From: Rotaria sordida
Taxonomy: Eukaryota; Rotifera; Eurotatoria; Philodinida; Philodinidae
Direction of reading: 5' to 3'
DNA: 64,000 bases
Assembly (NCBI GenBank): GCA_905250125.1
Contig: CAJNOL010000811.1
Coordinates: forward strand, 1 to 64,000
Position 1 is the stretch's first letter, and each line of letters begins with the position of its first letter. Both the position numbers and the translations under genes were made by a program. Shown in pieces: positions 50,501 through 64,000 of the stretch. The notes beneath the pieces were generated by a model that did no database searches, was not told the DNA's origin, and worked only from the letters and a program-made list of their open reading frames with translations.

Positions 50501-50726
50501 TCTTGTTTTATTTCATCAATAGCTTCATTAATATATTTCGCCTTAAATATTCATATGAAATTAATTTAGATATCAAATAAAAAAAACAACAACATTGAAA
50601 TAAATATCTTACTTCATTATCTTTATGATTTCGAATTCCTCGTACAAGATCATGTAAACTTTTATCAAACATTGGTCCAAAACTATCTTTTGCTTTTTTT
50701 ACTACTTGGTCCATTGTTGTCGACAT
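41555..50726 (-). CDS. AP3D1: AP-3 adaptor complex delta subunit
   Basis: Roughly twenty exons from the ATG at 50724-50726 to a stop at 41555. The N-terminus reads FDKSLHDLVRGIRNHKDNE, then AKYINEAIDEIKQELKQDNM and YLQMLGYDISWSSFNIIEVM, the signature of the delta large chain. HEAT-like repeats of the trunk follow through 45.5 kb. The hinge (44215-45066) is Lys/Glu-rich with KKPKKKK tracts, as in other delta chains. The last exons give a beta-rich region like an ear domain (ETSIIPTPSTAQLDVTFLLK) ending NLMEEIKNFIK. The protein belongs to the AP-3 coat that sorts cargo to lysosome-related organelles. Introns of 0.5-2.0 kb at 46514-47058 and 48285-50292 hold inverted-repeat elements, and one at 42856-44214 holds a short TIR element. 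Internal exon borders were not all checked base by base. Confidence 0.88.
43605..43973. mobile_element. TIR element, family C, copy 1
   Basis: Starts GAGCTGCGTGCCCATGTTTT and ends with the inverse GAAGGACCTGCAGCTC. A second pair of inverted repeats, AGAGATGTGCGAGA (43640) and TCTCGCACATCTCT (43895), lies inside. The outer ends match 63419-63532. It sits in the AP-3 delta intron 42856-44214. Confidence 0.6.
46530..47010. mobile_element. foldback element in an AP-3 delta intron
   Basis: The left arm has AATTAGTTTATATGTAAATA, CTATATCTATATGAGTTTCG and AGTACTTAGGACAATATTTT. The right arm has the inverse: AAACATCGTCCTAAATACTC, GAAGCTCATATAGATACAGT and TATTTACATATAAACTAATT. Arms are about 100 bases and the spacer about 270. 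Confidence 0.8.
48815..49800. mobile_element. large foldback element (about 1 kb) in an AP-3 delta intron
   Basis: Arms of about 230 bases are inverted. The left has AATACCTATAGGTAGTTTTT and AACCTATCTAGTGTTTATAG; the right has ACTAGATAGATTTATAAAAA and CAACCTATAGGTATTGCAGT. The outer ends GATAATTCGAACTTC and GAAGTTCGAATCGCC also match. The spacer of about 500 bases has no open frame. Confidence 0.8.
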
Positions 50727-50948
50727 TGTTATATTTACATAAAATAAATGAAGAAGAAACAAATTTCTTCCTTCAAGATAGTTCATCAACCATTGATCAT
50801 TGTCATTTTCCTTTCTCATATTTTTATGATAGATGTCATACGATTTCATTCATTCACTTTTTCTTTCCTAAATGATTATATTTCTTCGTTCCATATTTTA
50901 GTTTAGATCTGTTCGGTTATAAAAAAAAAAAGAAAACAACAACTCACA
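50727..50948. promoter_or_regulatory. bidirectional promoter region, AP-3 delta / SLC35B1
   Basis: Only 222 bp separate the ATGs of these two divergently read genes, so their promoters and 5' leaders must share this space. No TATA box stands out. SLC35B1's start is less certain because of the N gap. Confidence 0.5.
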
Positions 50949-53822
50949 ATGGAAGCAGAAAACCTTGAATTGTTTCCACCATATATGATTTCACAAACTG
51001 TACANNNNNNNNNNTGCACAATCAACCAAAATATTCGTTTGTTTTCTTGGAATATTTGTTTCATATCTTGTTTTTGGTATTGTACAAGAATCAATGTAAG
51101 ATTTTAAAAAAAAAAAGATTTTGTAGAATATTTAATTGCAGAAAGAGAATTGATTTTTTAGAGTCAAAGGAACCTATGGAAAAAATGATAAATTTACATT
51201 TATTTTATCACTTGTTTTTTTCCTATGTGCCTTTAATGCCATTGTATCTAAAACAGGTAAAAATGTTCATTGGAATATTTTAGTTTAAAAAAAATTCTTT
51301 GAATAGTTTTGGTTGTTCGAAAAACTAATCGAGATTCAACACCTACGAAAATGTATGCATTTTCATCATTTACATATTTATTTGCAATGCTTTCAAGTAA
51401 TTATGCTTTAGAATTTGTGAGTTATCCTATGCAGGTAAAATTTTATTTTATTTTATAATTTAATTTATGTAAATTTTTTTTCTTTTCAAGGTTTTAGGAA
51501 AATCAGTAAAACCTGTTCCAGTTATGCTATTGGGTGTGCTAGTAGCAAGAAAACGATATCCATTAGAGAAATATTTTTATGTTTTATTAATTGTTGCTGG
51601 TAGGAAAAATTAATTAATATTAAAATATTTTGATTATTATGAATTTTAGGAGTAGTTTTATTTATGTACAAAGAGCCGAAAGAGACAACAAAATTAGTTG
51701 AAGCAGGTACAATATTTGGTATTGGAGAATTTCTTTTGGTATGTTATCTATGACAAATTGACATATTTTCGAGTATACAAAAGGATCGAAAAACAAAAAC
51801 ACTTGACCTCTTATGAAATGTAATTTCTACTATTATAAGATCAAGTTTTTGAATCAATTTCTTTTCTAATAGATAGAGTTAAATGAATGCAACTAAATAG
51901 AAATCGTTTTTATTCTGAACACATTCTACTGTAAATGAAGACAAAGAAGAAATTCATTCCGAAATGAAATCATATCTAACTAGATTTTAATCGTTTGTAA
52001 AAATTCAATAGAAAAATAGTATCATGATCTGAAATTCTCAGACTATGTTTCTAGATGTTCATAGCTTAAGTAACCATAAATCATTTTGAATTATTATTGA
52101 ATTTCTACTATATTTAAAATATCCATACAATAGCAATATTCTATATTTTTTTTTTGCATAAAATATATACCGTATGTTATTTCATTATTTGAATTCGTTT
52201 TGATTATGATTAATCGTATGCTGTAAATCGAGCATATCAATAAGTACAAAAATCAAAGTTTTTTTCATAACGAGTATATTGTTCCATCATAAGCTACATA
52301 TTTAATAGTTTTTTTGTGTGTCTCCAGTTATGGAGGAGTATTTTCAAAATAAAAATATCTCTATCTATTAAGTTTTCGTAAGCTCTGTCTATTACATAAA
52401 TAATTGGATCAGAAAAAACTGTTAGTGCAAGTCTTGCGAGATTAAAATGTGAAACATGATGTAGCTACTGCTGCTAGTCACAGAGAGATTGCTTTATTTT
52501 ATCTATTTTGTGACACATTTTTTAACTATTGCCTTATTTAATCTTTCAGAAATGCAAAAAGGAAATAGGTCAAATATTATTACCAGGCGTTATAGATATA
52601 CAGTCGATGAGGAGGATATCCAAATTTTTACCTCTACACTTTTCGATCATATTAAAAAGCAATTTAATTCTAGAAGAGCAGGAAACATATCGAAAAAAGG
52701 GATACATTTTTTTTGTGGACTATTCTGTAACAATGAGAATGAGATATGGATTATAATAGGACTGATAATACTTTTTTTTTTTATTTGACAAATAAGTCAT
52801 GAGAATCGAATAAATGTTTTTTCTTTTGTTGCATATGTCGATGATTATAGGTCACAATATTTTTTTTATTAGATTGACATACAAGCTGCTATTCATGCAA
52901 TAGACGCGAATTATATTCTGATTCCATCTACATATGAATCTCATAGGAAATGAAGTCTTTTGTCTGATTAGAACATACTAGTATATCCTCAGCTACTCTG
53001 TTTTTTTTAAAAATTAATCGCTGAAGGCATAAAATTCTTTTGAAAATTACTAAAGTATTATATAAATAATTCTAGATTTTATTGTTTTCATACAAACTAA
53101 ATGAGTTCGTTGGTTTTCAATTAAAACATTGTTCTTTCGTGAGATTTCACATTGAGAAAGTTTGTTTTTAATGTGATTTTCTAAAGGACGGCAGCAGATG
53201 TTGGAATTTCCTATTGACAAAGATTTTGTGATTTATTTTAAAACACACACAAAAAAAAAATATCAACGTTTATTATTCATAAATTGCACTAGATAAACAA
53301 ATTTAAATGAATGTTTTTTTATACAGTTTGTTTCACTTGTATTCGATGGTTTAACGGGTGGTATACAAGATAAAATTCGTGATAAACATAAAGTAGAAGC
53401 TTATCATATGATGTTTTCAATGAATATATGGTCATGTGTATGGGCATCTATTGGTATATTTGCAACAGGTGAATTTTATGGTTTAATTGATTTTCTTCAA
53501 ACTTATCCATATGTTATTTCAAATATGGTTTTACTTGGTTTAACTGGTGCAGTGGGACAAGTAAATGAAAAATTCATTTAAATTATTATTATTATTTTGT
53601 TTTATTTTTCTTTTTTAATTTTTATAGAATTTTATTTTTCTTACTATTGAATGGTTTGGTCCATTGACATGTTCAATATTTACAACGACACGTAAATTTT
53701 TTACAATACTTTGTTCAATATTTATTTTTGGAAATTCAATAACAATTCGTCAAATGTTTGGAACAGTACTTGTTTTTCTTGGACTTTTTCTTGAACAATT
53801 ATATGGGAAAAAAAAACATTAA
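50949..53822 (+). CDS. SLC35B1: ER nucleotide-sugar/ATP transporter of the SLC35B1 family
   Basis: Exons about 50949-51095 (with ten Ns), 51162-51256, 51307-51434, 51491-51599, 51650-51738, 53327-53560 and 53628-53822. The protein shows the family's ten-helix pattern: [81 protein letters not shown], and [20 protein letters not shown] then [19 protein letters not shown]. It ends in a dilysine-type KKKKH tail, typical of ER residence. Family members exchange ATP/ADP or UDP-sugars across the ER membrane. The N gap breaks the first exon, and ten Ns do not restore the frame, so the first 18 residues and the start are provisional. Intron 51739-53326 (1.6 kb) carries a family-B repeat. Confidence 0.88.
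51005..51014. other. assembly gap (10 N) inside coding sequence
   Basis: Ten Ns interrupt SLC35B1 exon 1. The frame before (18 codons plus 2 bases) and after (one leading base) is consistent only if the missing length is 0, 3, 6 or 9 bases and so on, so ten is a placeholder or the upstream piece is not the true start. Confidence 0.9.
52420..52615 (+). repeat. dispersed repeat, family B, copy 2
   Basis: GTGCAAGTCTTGCGAGATTA, AAATGTGAAACATGATGTAG and TTTTGTGACACATTTTTTAA match 6050-6240 in order. It lies in the SLC35B1 intron; open frames across it are by-products. Confidence 0.7.
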
Positions 53823-54156
53823 TAGAAATTTTGTTTTTTTTTATTATTCAACTAAATATTATTTTTATTGTTATTCATATTAATTGAATTGAGTTGACTT
53901 TTTTTTTTAATTTTCGTTGGTAAAAGGAACAAGGTTGAAGAGAAAAAATAAATACTAACTCATCCTTCTAAGGGTACTGTACTCGTCTACAACGTTCTTG
54001 ATCATTAGTTGCACATATGTGCTTGTATTGACAAGAACGAAAGGAGAAAAAAAAGAACAGAAGAAAAATATTTATCGTACGAAACGCGTAATAGAAGCAA
54101 AAAAGCAGTTTTACATTACCAAAAAAAAAAAGAGACAACAAGGTAACACACAACAA

Positions 54157-55874
<1,718 letters not shown>

Positions 55875-57664
55875 ATATTACTTGTTCAATGAAGAATACA
55901 CTTAAAGATTGCTTTTATTTTTTAGTGCAAACTTCTAATTTATTATTCATTTTTATTTATTTCAAATATCATTTAGTTTTTTTTTTAAATGAATTAAATA
56001 AATAGAAAGACTTATTTAGTCTTTAATAAGTTTTTCCATACGAAGAAACATTTTCAAAATTATTGGTTTGATTTAGAATTGAGAATGTTTACAATGTTCA
56101 GACACATCTCAATGATGATTTTCAACACAAAAAAGTTCTGTGAACAAGATCTTTGGTAGGAAACTGCAAGTCTACATTTTTGTGGAATAGATGTGAACTC
56201 AGCTCGGATCTGGCTGGATCCAAGTCTGGAAGGACCCTTACCTTCGTAAACTTCGATGTTTTAGATTATATTAATTAAATGAAACTTGAATTCTACTTGA
56301 ATTTTATTTTATACATGTAAAATATTTTTCTATTAAAAATAGAAAGGATGTCAATTATAAAAGTATATTAAATTCTTGTTTTTCTCTTATTGACAGATCT
56401 TTTGAAACGTATTATCCAATTTCGGACAGTATTGATACATTTAATTTACTATGTCTCATCAATAAAAGTGCCATACACATAATTATCAAAACAAAAACGG
56501 AAATAAAGATGTACTTTGATAATGAGATAAGATCCATTTTTAACGAGAAGAGTGCTCTCTCTTGAGATCCGATTATAATCATGTCACAGTAAGATAATTG
56601 AAATGATGCCGCATAGGAAATTTTAATAAGCAAGTTCTATTCAATACGGCATTATTCGTAGAGAAGTCTGAATTATGATATGTTATCCAAAGAAAATAGG
56701 ATCATCTGAAAAAAAATTCAAACGAGCAACTTCTAATCATCTTTCTGAAGACGAATTCAACAAAAAACATCAGACTTGGAAGCAATCAGATGGATATGTA
56801 TTGTATAAATTTTCATTTTGCTGTTGGATTCAATGTAGGATCAGAATATTGATTATTTATCAATAATAAAAGTTAAACTTCTTGTTACAATTCATAACAT
56901 TTATTCAACTATAATCTGGTAATATTTAAAGAAATCGAAGAAGTACGTTAAAGTTATAAGAAAATTTATTTGATGTATATGTTTTTATTTCAAATTGTTT
57001 TATTTTTTGGTTAGATCAATATATGATCGTTTGAAGTTGTAATAAGTTTTGTCAAAGATTGAAATACATATGCCTCGAAATAGTTATAATTGATTTTTTA
57101 CCTTTTTAAAATTTCTCATCTTCTTGCTAGTTTTGTCAGATTATTATACGTTATCATAAGGAATCACCTAGAACATCTATTCAAATCCGTAGCAAATATC
57201 ATACTTGCAATCTGGTAAATTAAAGCATATTTAAAAAGCTATTTCTTTAATTTGAATATTAACGTATATACAGCGAGACAGCTTTATCGATATTTCATGA
57301 TTGATTACGATAAGAAACAATACAAAAATATTTTTCTCGCAATAAACAAAACTTTTAACTACTCAAAATACAATCGGTTTTAACGCAAATAATGATCTCA
57401 CTTACGACGCAAGTCGTTCAAGTGATAGATCGCTTTTGAGTCGAGACTATGTACATCATGTAGATTCAAATGAAATATAAATACCCTGAAAAGAATTCAG
57501 ACCCTTAGCTTATCACTGCTGAGATAGCGCATTTTGTACGATATTTTTCAAATGAATGTTGTGGTCTCCTCTTCCAAGGGAGGAAAAAACGAGACTTCGA
57601 AGTAAGAGTGAAGTACAATACTTCAGCAGTACTTCAGGATATCGAAGTTTCACATTATCTCCCT

Positions 57665-57985
57665 CGAATTCGTCTGTGAAACGCCAGAAAAGTTGATTGT
57701 CAAATTTCGACTCGAACTTTGCATAAACATAGGTCTTAACGAGAATAGTTTATTGTGAAAGTTTCAGGTCTTTTGACTTGCTCCTATTCTAATATACGAG
57801 TATCAAATCTGCCACTTTATATGAGCGATATGAAAGACATAGATATTAACATAGTTGTATCTTAGGATAGGAGCAACGACAATATCTAAAACTATTCTCA
57901 TTAAGGCCTGTCTCTATGCAAAGTTTCAAGTAGAAATTTGAAAATTAGTTTTCTTGGTGTTCTTGCATTCATTGAAAAACTACAG
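57665..57985. mobile_element. small foldback element
   Basis: The left arm has CGACTCGAACTTTGCATAAA, ACATAGGTCTTAACGAGAAT and TTGCTCCTATTC. The right arm has the inverse: GGATAGGAGCAACGACAATA, AAAACTATTCTCATTAAGGC and TCTATGCAAAGTTTCAAG. Arms are about 110 bases, spacer about 70. Confidence 0.75.
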
Positions 57986-58499
57986 TCGAAGTGCAATATC
58001 TCCATAGTAATAAGCTAAAGGCACAAACTCTTTTCACAATATTCATAGCTCATTTAGATCCATATGATACACATAATCTCGACTCAAAAGTTTAAGTACT
58101 TTCCTCATTAGTCATTGAAAATCATTTGTAAACAATGCTACAGAAATATCAAAATACACACAATGAGAGAGATAATAAAGTATAGAAAGTGAAAGCATAG
58201 AAAATCCAAATCCTTTTTAATCATAGATTTTTCTTTCACAGTTGTACATGCATGGCATATTACATTTATCAACTTCTCCGGTAATAGTGTGTGCTCGGCA
58301 CATAGAGGATTTGATTCTATCTTATTCTCTTATTATTTCATAGATCATATAAAATAATCTTGACATCAACCATGTGTATGCATTTATATATCATAGTGAA
58401 TATATTCACAAAAAGTTGCTCAACTACAAAAAAATATAGAACACGTAGATACTAGAAAAAAACAATTCTACTTCGTAGAGAAACTAGCACAAAAAGATT

Positions 58500-58501
58500 A
58501 C

Positions 58502-58524
<23 letters not shown>
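58500..58524. repeat. TA dinucleotide microsatellite
   Basis: About twelve uninterrupted TA units. Confidence 0.95.
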
Positions 58525-58532
<8 letters not shown>

Positions 58533-58799
58533 TGAAAAATTCAAAGTTTTATACATCTTGGAAAGAAAAAAAATATTCTCAAAAAAGAAAAAAAAACTTT
58601 CACTAGAATGACTCTATGAAAGGAAAAAACAGAAAACAATAAATGCACCATAAAATTAGTGCAAAAAAAAAACTAAACTTATGAAAAAAAAGAATAGAAA
58701 AGTGGCAAATAAGCGCACATATTCATACAAAAAAAAAAAAAGTAGAAAAATTTTCGAAATGTAAACAAAAAAAGAGAAAAATACAAATTGTTTATCAAA

Positions 58800-61700
58800 T
58801 TACAAATAGAAAAGACGATCAGCAAGTTCAGGATTAAAGTCCTGATGTAAACTTTGACCAACAAGAAACGCTAATTTATGTGCATATTGACAAACAGCTG
58901 GCACACGAATAGTTCCTGGCCAACTATAATTAAATAAATTTCAAAAATATTTAATTCAGTAAAAAGAAAACATCAAAATATAAACAAACTTATAATATAA
59001 ATGAGTAAGTTTAAAAGTAAGACGTTGCATATGATCCACTTTGAAACTAAAAAAAAAAATAAATATTTATAATAAGAATATTTTAATATTCCGAGAAAAG
59101 AAAAAAGAATTTTACTTTGTTCGATCCCAAATAACATTGTAATGTGTTGGCGCTACCGTTCCTTGTCGAGCACATTGAGAAATTAAATAAAAATCATACC
59201 ATTCAGCTAAAGAAAGAAAAAACTTTAATCTATGAAAAAAAAGAATGAACTCACCATTTGTGACTGTATGATCAATAATTGTACCCGGCGGAGGATTAGC
59301 CATTGACGTACTACTCATTTTAGCAAAAAATCGAGCATTACCTTTCTTTTTAACAATAATAACAGCAAGTTTTGGTCTAAAATATTATAAGTAATTCATT
59401 ATTGATTTTTAAAGATTATTTTACTGATATCCAGGCATTATTTTAGGAAATGTATCAATAATTTGTGGTAACTCATGTTCAGCAACAATAGCTAATTGAC
59501 CATCTGAGACACCATCTCGATAAAGTACAACTAAATGAAACAAAAAAGAAAAATTTATTCATGATTTTTATTTCTATTTTCGTTACTTTTTTCCGGTAGT
59601 GCATTATTCACTCGATGATATTCCTTTAATGAATCTAAATCAAATAATTGAATATAATTTATTAAAAAAATTTATTTCACCCCTCATGCATTGTTGTAAA
59701 CCATCCATTAATTCTTGTGCTGTACGATTATAAATAACTCGTGAATAGAAACGAGTACATGTGATATTTGTCGAAGCAACAAATGCGCCTACACTAGCGC
59801 CTAAAAACAAATATATTTACAATACTGAATAAAAAGTCTTCCACAGCAAATCTCAATTTTCATACATGCATACATACAGGAGGTCTGGAAATTTGAGTAC
59901 ACATACTCCACTAAGAATGTAGGTCAGAGACATGAGATCAACCTGATAGCTCAAATACAACGAGAATTATGATGGACGGTGTCTGTTTTTCCTTTAAGCT
60001 TTTTAATCTGAAAAAATTGTCTATGAAATTTTGCATTACCTTTTATTAAATACATGATTAATTCTTGATATTTTTATTTGCAACCGAAGCCTAGTATATG
60101 GTCTTTCGTCGCTCAAAATATTATATAATTTGCTGCAAGATTGTTGCCTTTGGATGTCTTTGAATCCTCCACATCAACACGATGATTATTTGTATACTGT
60201 TTTCTTTTAAAAGAAAGTTCTTTTCAGAAATATAAAGGAGACTCTGATCTACATTATTGATGGATTATGTGTATATAGATTTTCAAACCTCCAGTATCTA
60301 TAGTAGCTGAGATCTGATAGGAAGAAGCTTTTGTCGATTATTGTATTTTTTTTTTGAATATATAAAAATACTAAATTAACCTTTTCGTTTTGAATCATGA
60401 TATGAATCCATGCCAATAACCATTAATGTTTTTGACTAAAAATTTAAATAAAAATTCTTTTTTTGTTTTTAATATATTCAAAATAATATTTCATTTACGG
60501 GTATAGTTACACCCCAAATTTCACCACCAAGTTTTGCATTTAATTGAATACCAATTTTCGTAGCAACAGACATTAATTGATTTTTTTTTGAAATTGTTTT
60601 TGCTAAAACCATCTAATTACACAAAAGAAACAATTAATCAATCAATCAATTAAACATAAAACATTGAAAAAAAAATATATCTCACTTGAGAAGGTACTGG
60701 ATTATCAAGACACATGTATTTTTTTAGAGCATCATATCGATCTTTACGATTATTTGGTAATACACAAAGAACAAGATCGGTATTTTTTTGAATTTTTTCT
60801 GGTAATGCACCTAAATATGTTTCAGGTCGATCATTTGGTAATTGAATTCTATTTCAAAGAGACAAAAAAAATGAATATAATATAAACACTTTAGATATTG
60901 GATAACACAAAAACTACGATGGAGATTTATGATAAATAAAATAATACAAAAGAGTAGATGAAGAAATAAATGCAATCTAGATATTTCGATTTAATCGATG
61001 TACTTCTCCCGAGTTAAGGCATGATCTGTTTTCTAGTTATGTTCGTGTACTCTTTACATGACTCTTTCCTCTATTTTCCTCATTCATGAGAAATCAACAA
61101 TCGAAATTGTATCACTTCTACTATGCTTGCTCAGAATGAACTTCTTTCCGCCTAGACTGTCTCACACTTCCTATGCATCCATACTGAATGAGTCTTCCTA
61201 GAAGATTAACGTTCTAGATACTGGGATAAGTATTTGAAGTCTTTTGGCGTCAGTAGATGGAAATTTATTGATGGAGAAGGCTATATTAAATTTAAATCGG
61301 ACCATTCAATTAGATGTTTACACAGATCTAAACATTTCAAAGAAAAAATCTCTGTTTTAGAAAAATGTAGTTCTTGGTGTATTGATAACGCTACTGTAGA
61401 TTCAGTTCTAGAGCCTGTGGCATCCAAAATTTTTGGATCTCGATTCAGACCTGGTCAAACCGTACTTTGATACTCTCAATACAATTATCTAATCGGAATT
61501 AGATAGTCACTCCGAAGATATGGGCTACTTTTTTCCGTTTTTTTTATTCAGTGGCTAGCGAACCCTACATATTTCTCAGGCGACTAAAGCTCTTCGAGTC
61601 CAACATTTTCAGATCCGACAGGCTCTACACACGAGGAACGTTCCTAACTGTTCAGTCACTTTTCGCTTGAGACTATTGCCATTCGATTGGTCGTGATGAG

Positions 61701-64000
61701 TATTTAAAAAAGGCTGTTTTGGTTTGATTTTTCGGTTTTCGTTTGTTGAGTTATGAGCGTTTTACTTGATTTTTTTGTCCTATGAACATAGAATCACTGA
61801 CACCTTTGGATAAGCGAATTTTGAACTGATATTTTATCCATAAATATGGCCTTATTGTCACTAGAAAGATCCCGAAGATTGAGCCAGAACGAACATATCC
61901 TTGTTAAGATATTTATACTTTGAAAAAAAAAACGCCTGTTTTGGGCCATGTTTCAAAAGAAGAACATTTCTATGACAAGCCAATATCTTGATGTGAACAC
62001 ATGTGTCCAAGTTTCAACTTAGAGGTATTTCTAATGACTATAAAGCCTATCTATGGTCGAAATTTCAGTTCAAAATTCGTTCATCCAGAGTCTCAGCAAT
62101 TCTATGCTCCTAACACAACAAGCAAAGCCCGAAAAACTAAACCAAAACAGATGTGTCTACGACTCATCATGACCCACTAAATAGCGATAGTCTGAAGCAA
62201 AAAGCGATTGTACAGTTGGAAATGTTCTCTCGTCAGTTCTCATGTTTGATAAAGAAAACGTTAAAAATTTTTCTTTCTCATAACTTTCATTGTGTAAGAT
62301 GTTTTATTTTATGATAATACTGTTCGATACATGCGTTGTGTAGTGTCATTGAAAAAAAAACTAAGATTATGTATTTAATCTCTCTATAACCTCCATCTAG
62401 TTATTTCTAACAATTATATTCGTTCACATTTTGTACTAAAAGGACTGATGGGTCATCAAATTAATGCAAATAAAATAAAACAAATCAGTTGAATATAAAT
62501 GACTTACACATTTGGATATTCAACTTCCATTCCAAATGGTACGCATACTTGATAAAGTGCATTAATAAGTTCATCACCAAGTTCACGTAATGATGATGGA
62601 TAAAAAACAATCCAATTTTTGAGATTTTTACATGATATATGTTTTAAACTACGACCTGAAAAAGAAAAGTTTTTTGTTTATTTTTGTATTTGAAAAAAAA
62701 ATGTTTTGTTAATCAAACCTTCTCGACTCCAATCAGCTTCATCATGTTTATAACGAATAGAACGATTTGCATAAAGAATTTGTTCTGATTCAAGAAGACG
62801 ACCATCAAATTCAACTAAACCTATATCTACACTAATTTCCCATTTTTTCAATTCATCTTTAGCTTCTTGATTACTAAATAAAATAAAGTTTGAATTCAAA
62901 AATGTGATTAATGAATTAATTAATTAATCATATCACTTTTGAATGTCATGACAAAATTCTGTTAATTTTTCAAAACGTGCCATTGGACCAATATGTGTAT
63001 GTGTTGCTAATTCTTTCATAAATTGAAAATCTGATCGCATTACATCGGATATACCTAAGAAAATTTTTTGAAAAATTTAATAAAAATAATCTATTTTATA
63101 TATATAATCTACCTGTAACACAACATAATTCAGGAATAAGCATAAGTGGACCTGTTTGTCCAGCACGTCGATCTTTTTTTGATGGTTTACTAATAAGTAA
63201 TGGTTGAGTTGTATCTTCAATTTTCAATTGATAACGCTATAATATAAATATAAGAAGATAAGTAATGAATAAAGAAATGACGAACTACTTACATCATAAT
63301 AATATTTAACCAATGTTTCGTCTGTACCATCACGTTTTTTGAATGTATAATTCGGAGATTTATCTAAAAAAAGAATATATTTCTCGATATTTATTAATCC
63401 TCTCGTGTTTCATGTAAGGAGCTGCATGTCCACGTTTTTTTGCGGACTCAAACATGAAAAAAAGCTAGACTCCTCAATCCAGACCCGACAATAAATTAAA
63501 CTTTAGACCCGAATCTGAAAGGACCCACAGCTTCCCAGTTCCATGGATTGGGGGAGCAATCTATATCCATTGCAGACGAAGCAATGTTTTTTACACTAAT
63601 TCAAGAATTTACATTTTATTATGCTAGAAAAATAAAACGTGATTTTCCTCAGGTTAGAGTAGTTGTGTTTTTTTTTCTAGAATATATTAGGACTTAACAC
63701 ATTTAGTTCAAAACTTCTCTGTATATCTTAGAAATCATTAAGTTGATATTCTCGAGCGAATTTTAGTTCTCGACCTTCATGTTTAGCCAAAGACAAAAAA
63801 CGACATCGACAACTAACCCCACGCAATTTCATCAATTTTGTATGTTTTTGAATTGTATGTCGTCAATACGATCTAGATTTAAAAACACAAAGAGATGAAG
63901 AATGTTTGGAAACAAAAAATATAACTTTTTACCTGTCCGACAAGTTCTTTTGTTGCTTCATCTTGTGCACGTTTAAAACTAAAATGAAAATATTCATACT
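58800..64000 (-). CDS. Piwi-clade Argonaute, partial (PAZ end, MID, PIWI)
   Basis: A minus-strand gene whose 5' part lies beyond the right edge; the stop is at 58800. From the right: [35 protein letters not shown] (exon 63818-63872) and [19 protein letters not shown], which form the PAZ end and linker; then [20 protein letters not shown] and [20 protein letters not shown]. The MID part reads [20 protein letters not shown]. The PIWI domain keeps the slicer aspartates in [15 protein letters not shown] (60381-60435) and [11 protein letters not shown] (59425-59530) and the His in [15 protein letters not shown]. It ends ELADRLFYL, the classic Piwi C-terminus. It should therefore be a catalytically able, piRNA-guided silencer of transposons. 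About eleven exons 3' of 60.9 kb are separated by 50-60 bp introns. Introns 59801-60380, 60849-62507 and the 63.36-63.82 kb intron are long and hold repeats. Confidence 0.92.
61685..62180. mobile_element. foldback element inside the Piwi gene intron
   Basis: The left arm has GATTGGTCGTGATGAGTATT, GGCTGTTTTGGTTTGATTTT and AAGCGAATTTTGAACTGA. The right arm has the inverse: TCAGTTCAAAATTCGTTC, CCCGAAAAACTAAACCAAAA and GACTCATCATGACC. Arms are about 190 and 160 bases, spacer about 140. No coding frame. Confidence 0.8.
63419..63532. mobile_element. TIR element, family C, copy 2 (short)
   Basis: Begins GAGCTGCATGTCCACGTTTT and ends CTGAAAGGACCCACAGCT, matching both ends of 43605-43973 but only 114 bp long. 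It lies in a Piwi intron. Confidence 0.6.

Larger units (their letters stand above)
55875..58799. other. intergenic region between SQOR and Piwi
   Basis: 2.9 kb between the 3' ends of two convergent genes. It holds a foldback element (57665-57985), a family-C-like scrap (GGATCTGGCTGGATCCAAGT, 56214) and a TA microsatellite (58500-58524). Frames near 56.4-56.9 kb have one hydrophobic stretch but no convincing gene structure. Confidence 0.5.

Noticed and set aside
52489-52788. Two overlapping plus-strand frames in the SLC35B1 intron
   Set aside because: They cross a dispersed family-B repeat and have no splice-supported structure.
53998-54156. N-terminal extension of SQOR from an upstream ATG
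   Set aside because: It would add a Lys/Glu-rich leader of 53 residues unlike a mitochondrial presequence; the ATG at 54157 gives a better one.
56412-56866. Divergent small frames, one with a membrane-like segment
   Set aside because: No acceptor/donor context or recognisable family; a hydrophobic stretch is expected by chance in AT-rich DNA.

Overview
The window reads as nuclear DNA of a small-genome invertebrate. It is strongly AT-rich. Genes are split by GT-AG introns that are mostly 50-70 bp long, with a few introns of 0.5-3.5 kb full of repeats. All recognisable proteins are of animal type. Compact genes, short introns, many foldback elements, an expanded-looking Piwi context and short TGTGGG-type tracts would fit a bdelloid rotifer, but that assignment is inference. 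I placed exons by reading splice sites and joining reading frames by eye. Where I give a full exon list the frame was checked to close; elsewhere outer coordinates are firmer than internal ones.

Layout. 1-3.7 kb: almost nothing, one possible membrane-protein fragment. 3.7-7.75 kb (-): a GRIP-domain golgin. 8.87-11.35 kb (+): an unknown four-pass membrane protein whose long intron holds a TA-flanked Tc1/mariner-like foldback element. 11.8-12.2 kb (-): a decayed copy of a membrane methyltransferase-like gene. 12.3-17.8 kb: no gene seen. 17.84-23.84 kb (-): a seven-exon gene with two doublecortin domains joined by a 17-residue TQT repeat ladder. 23.9-30 kb: accessory DNA made of inverted-repeat elements, a polypurine minisatellite and TGTGGG-like tracts. 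30.06-31.6 kb: a second copy of the 10.9-12.2 kb segment, with the methyltransferase-like gene intact (31.15-32.07 kb, -). 32.3-33.4 kb: decayed tandem repeats, a poly-C run and a near-perfect palindrome.

35.6-64 kb is gene-dense: cyclin-Q, THOC1 and AP-3 delta all on the minus strand, then across a 222 bp divergent gap SLC35B1 and SQOR on the plus strand, then (after about 2.9 kb without a gene) a Piwi protein on the minus strand that runs off the right edge. These are housekeeping genes for the cell cycle, mRNA export, vesicle coat, ER nucleotide exchange, mitochondrial sulfide oxidation and transposon silencing; their proximity does not suggest an operon.

The strongest novelty candidates are the doublecortin/TQT-ladder protein, which looks like a multivalent dynein-light-chain (LC8) docking strand between two microtubule-binding domains; the segmental duplication with reciprocal loss and a sharp divergence boundary; and at least three families of non-autonomous foldback elements in introns and intergenic DNA.
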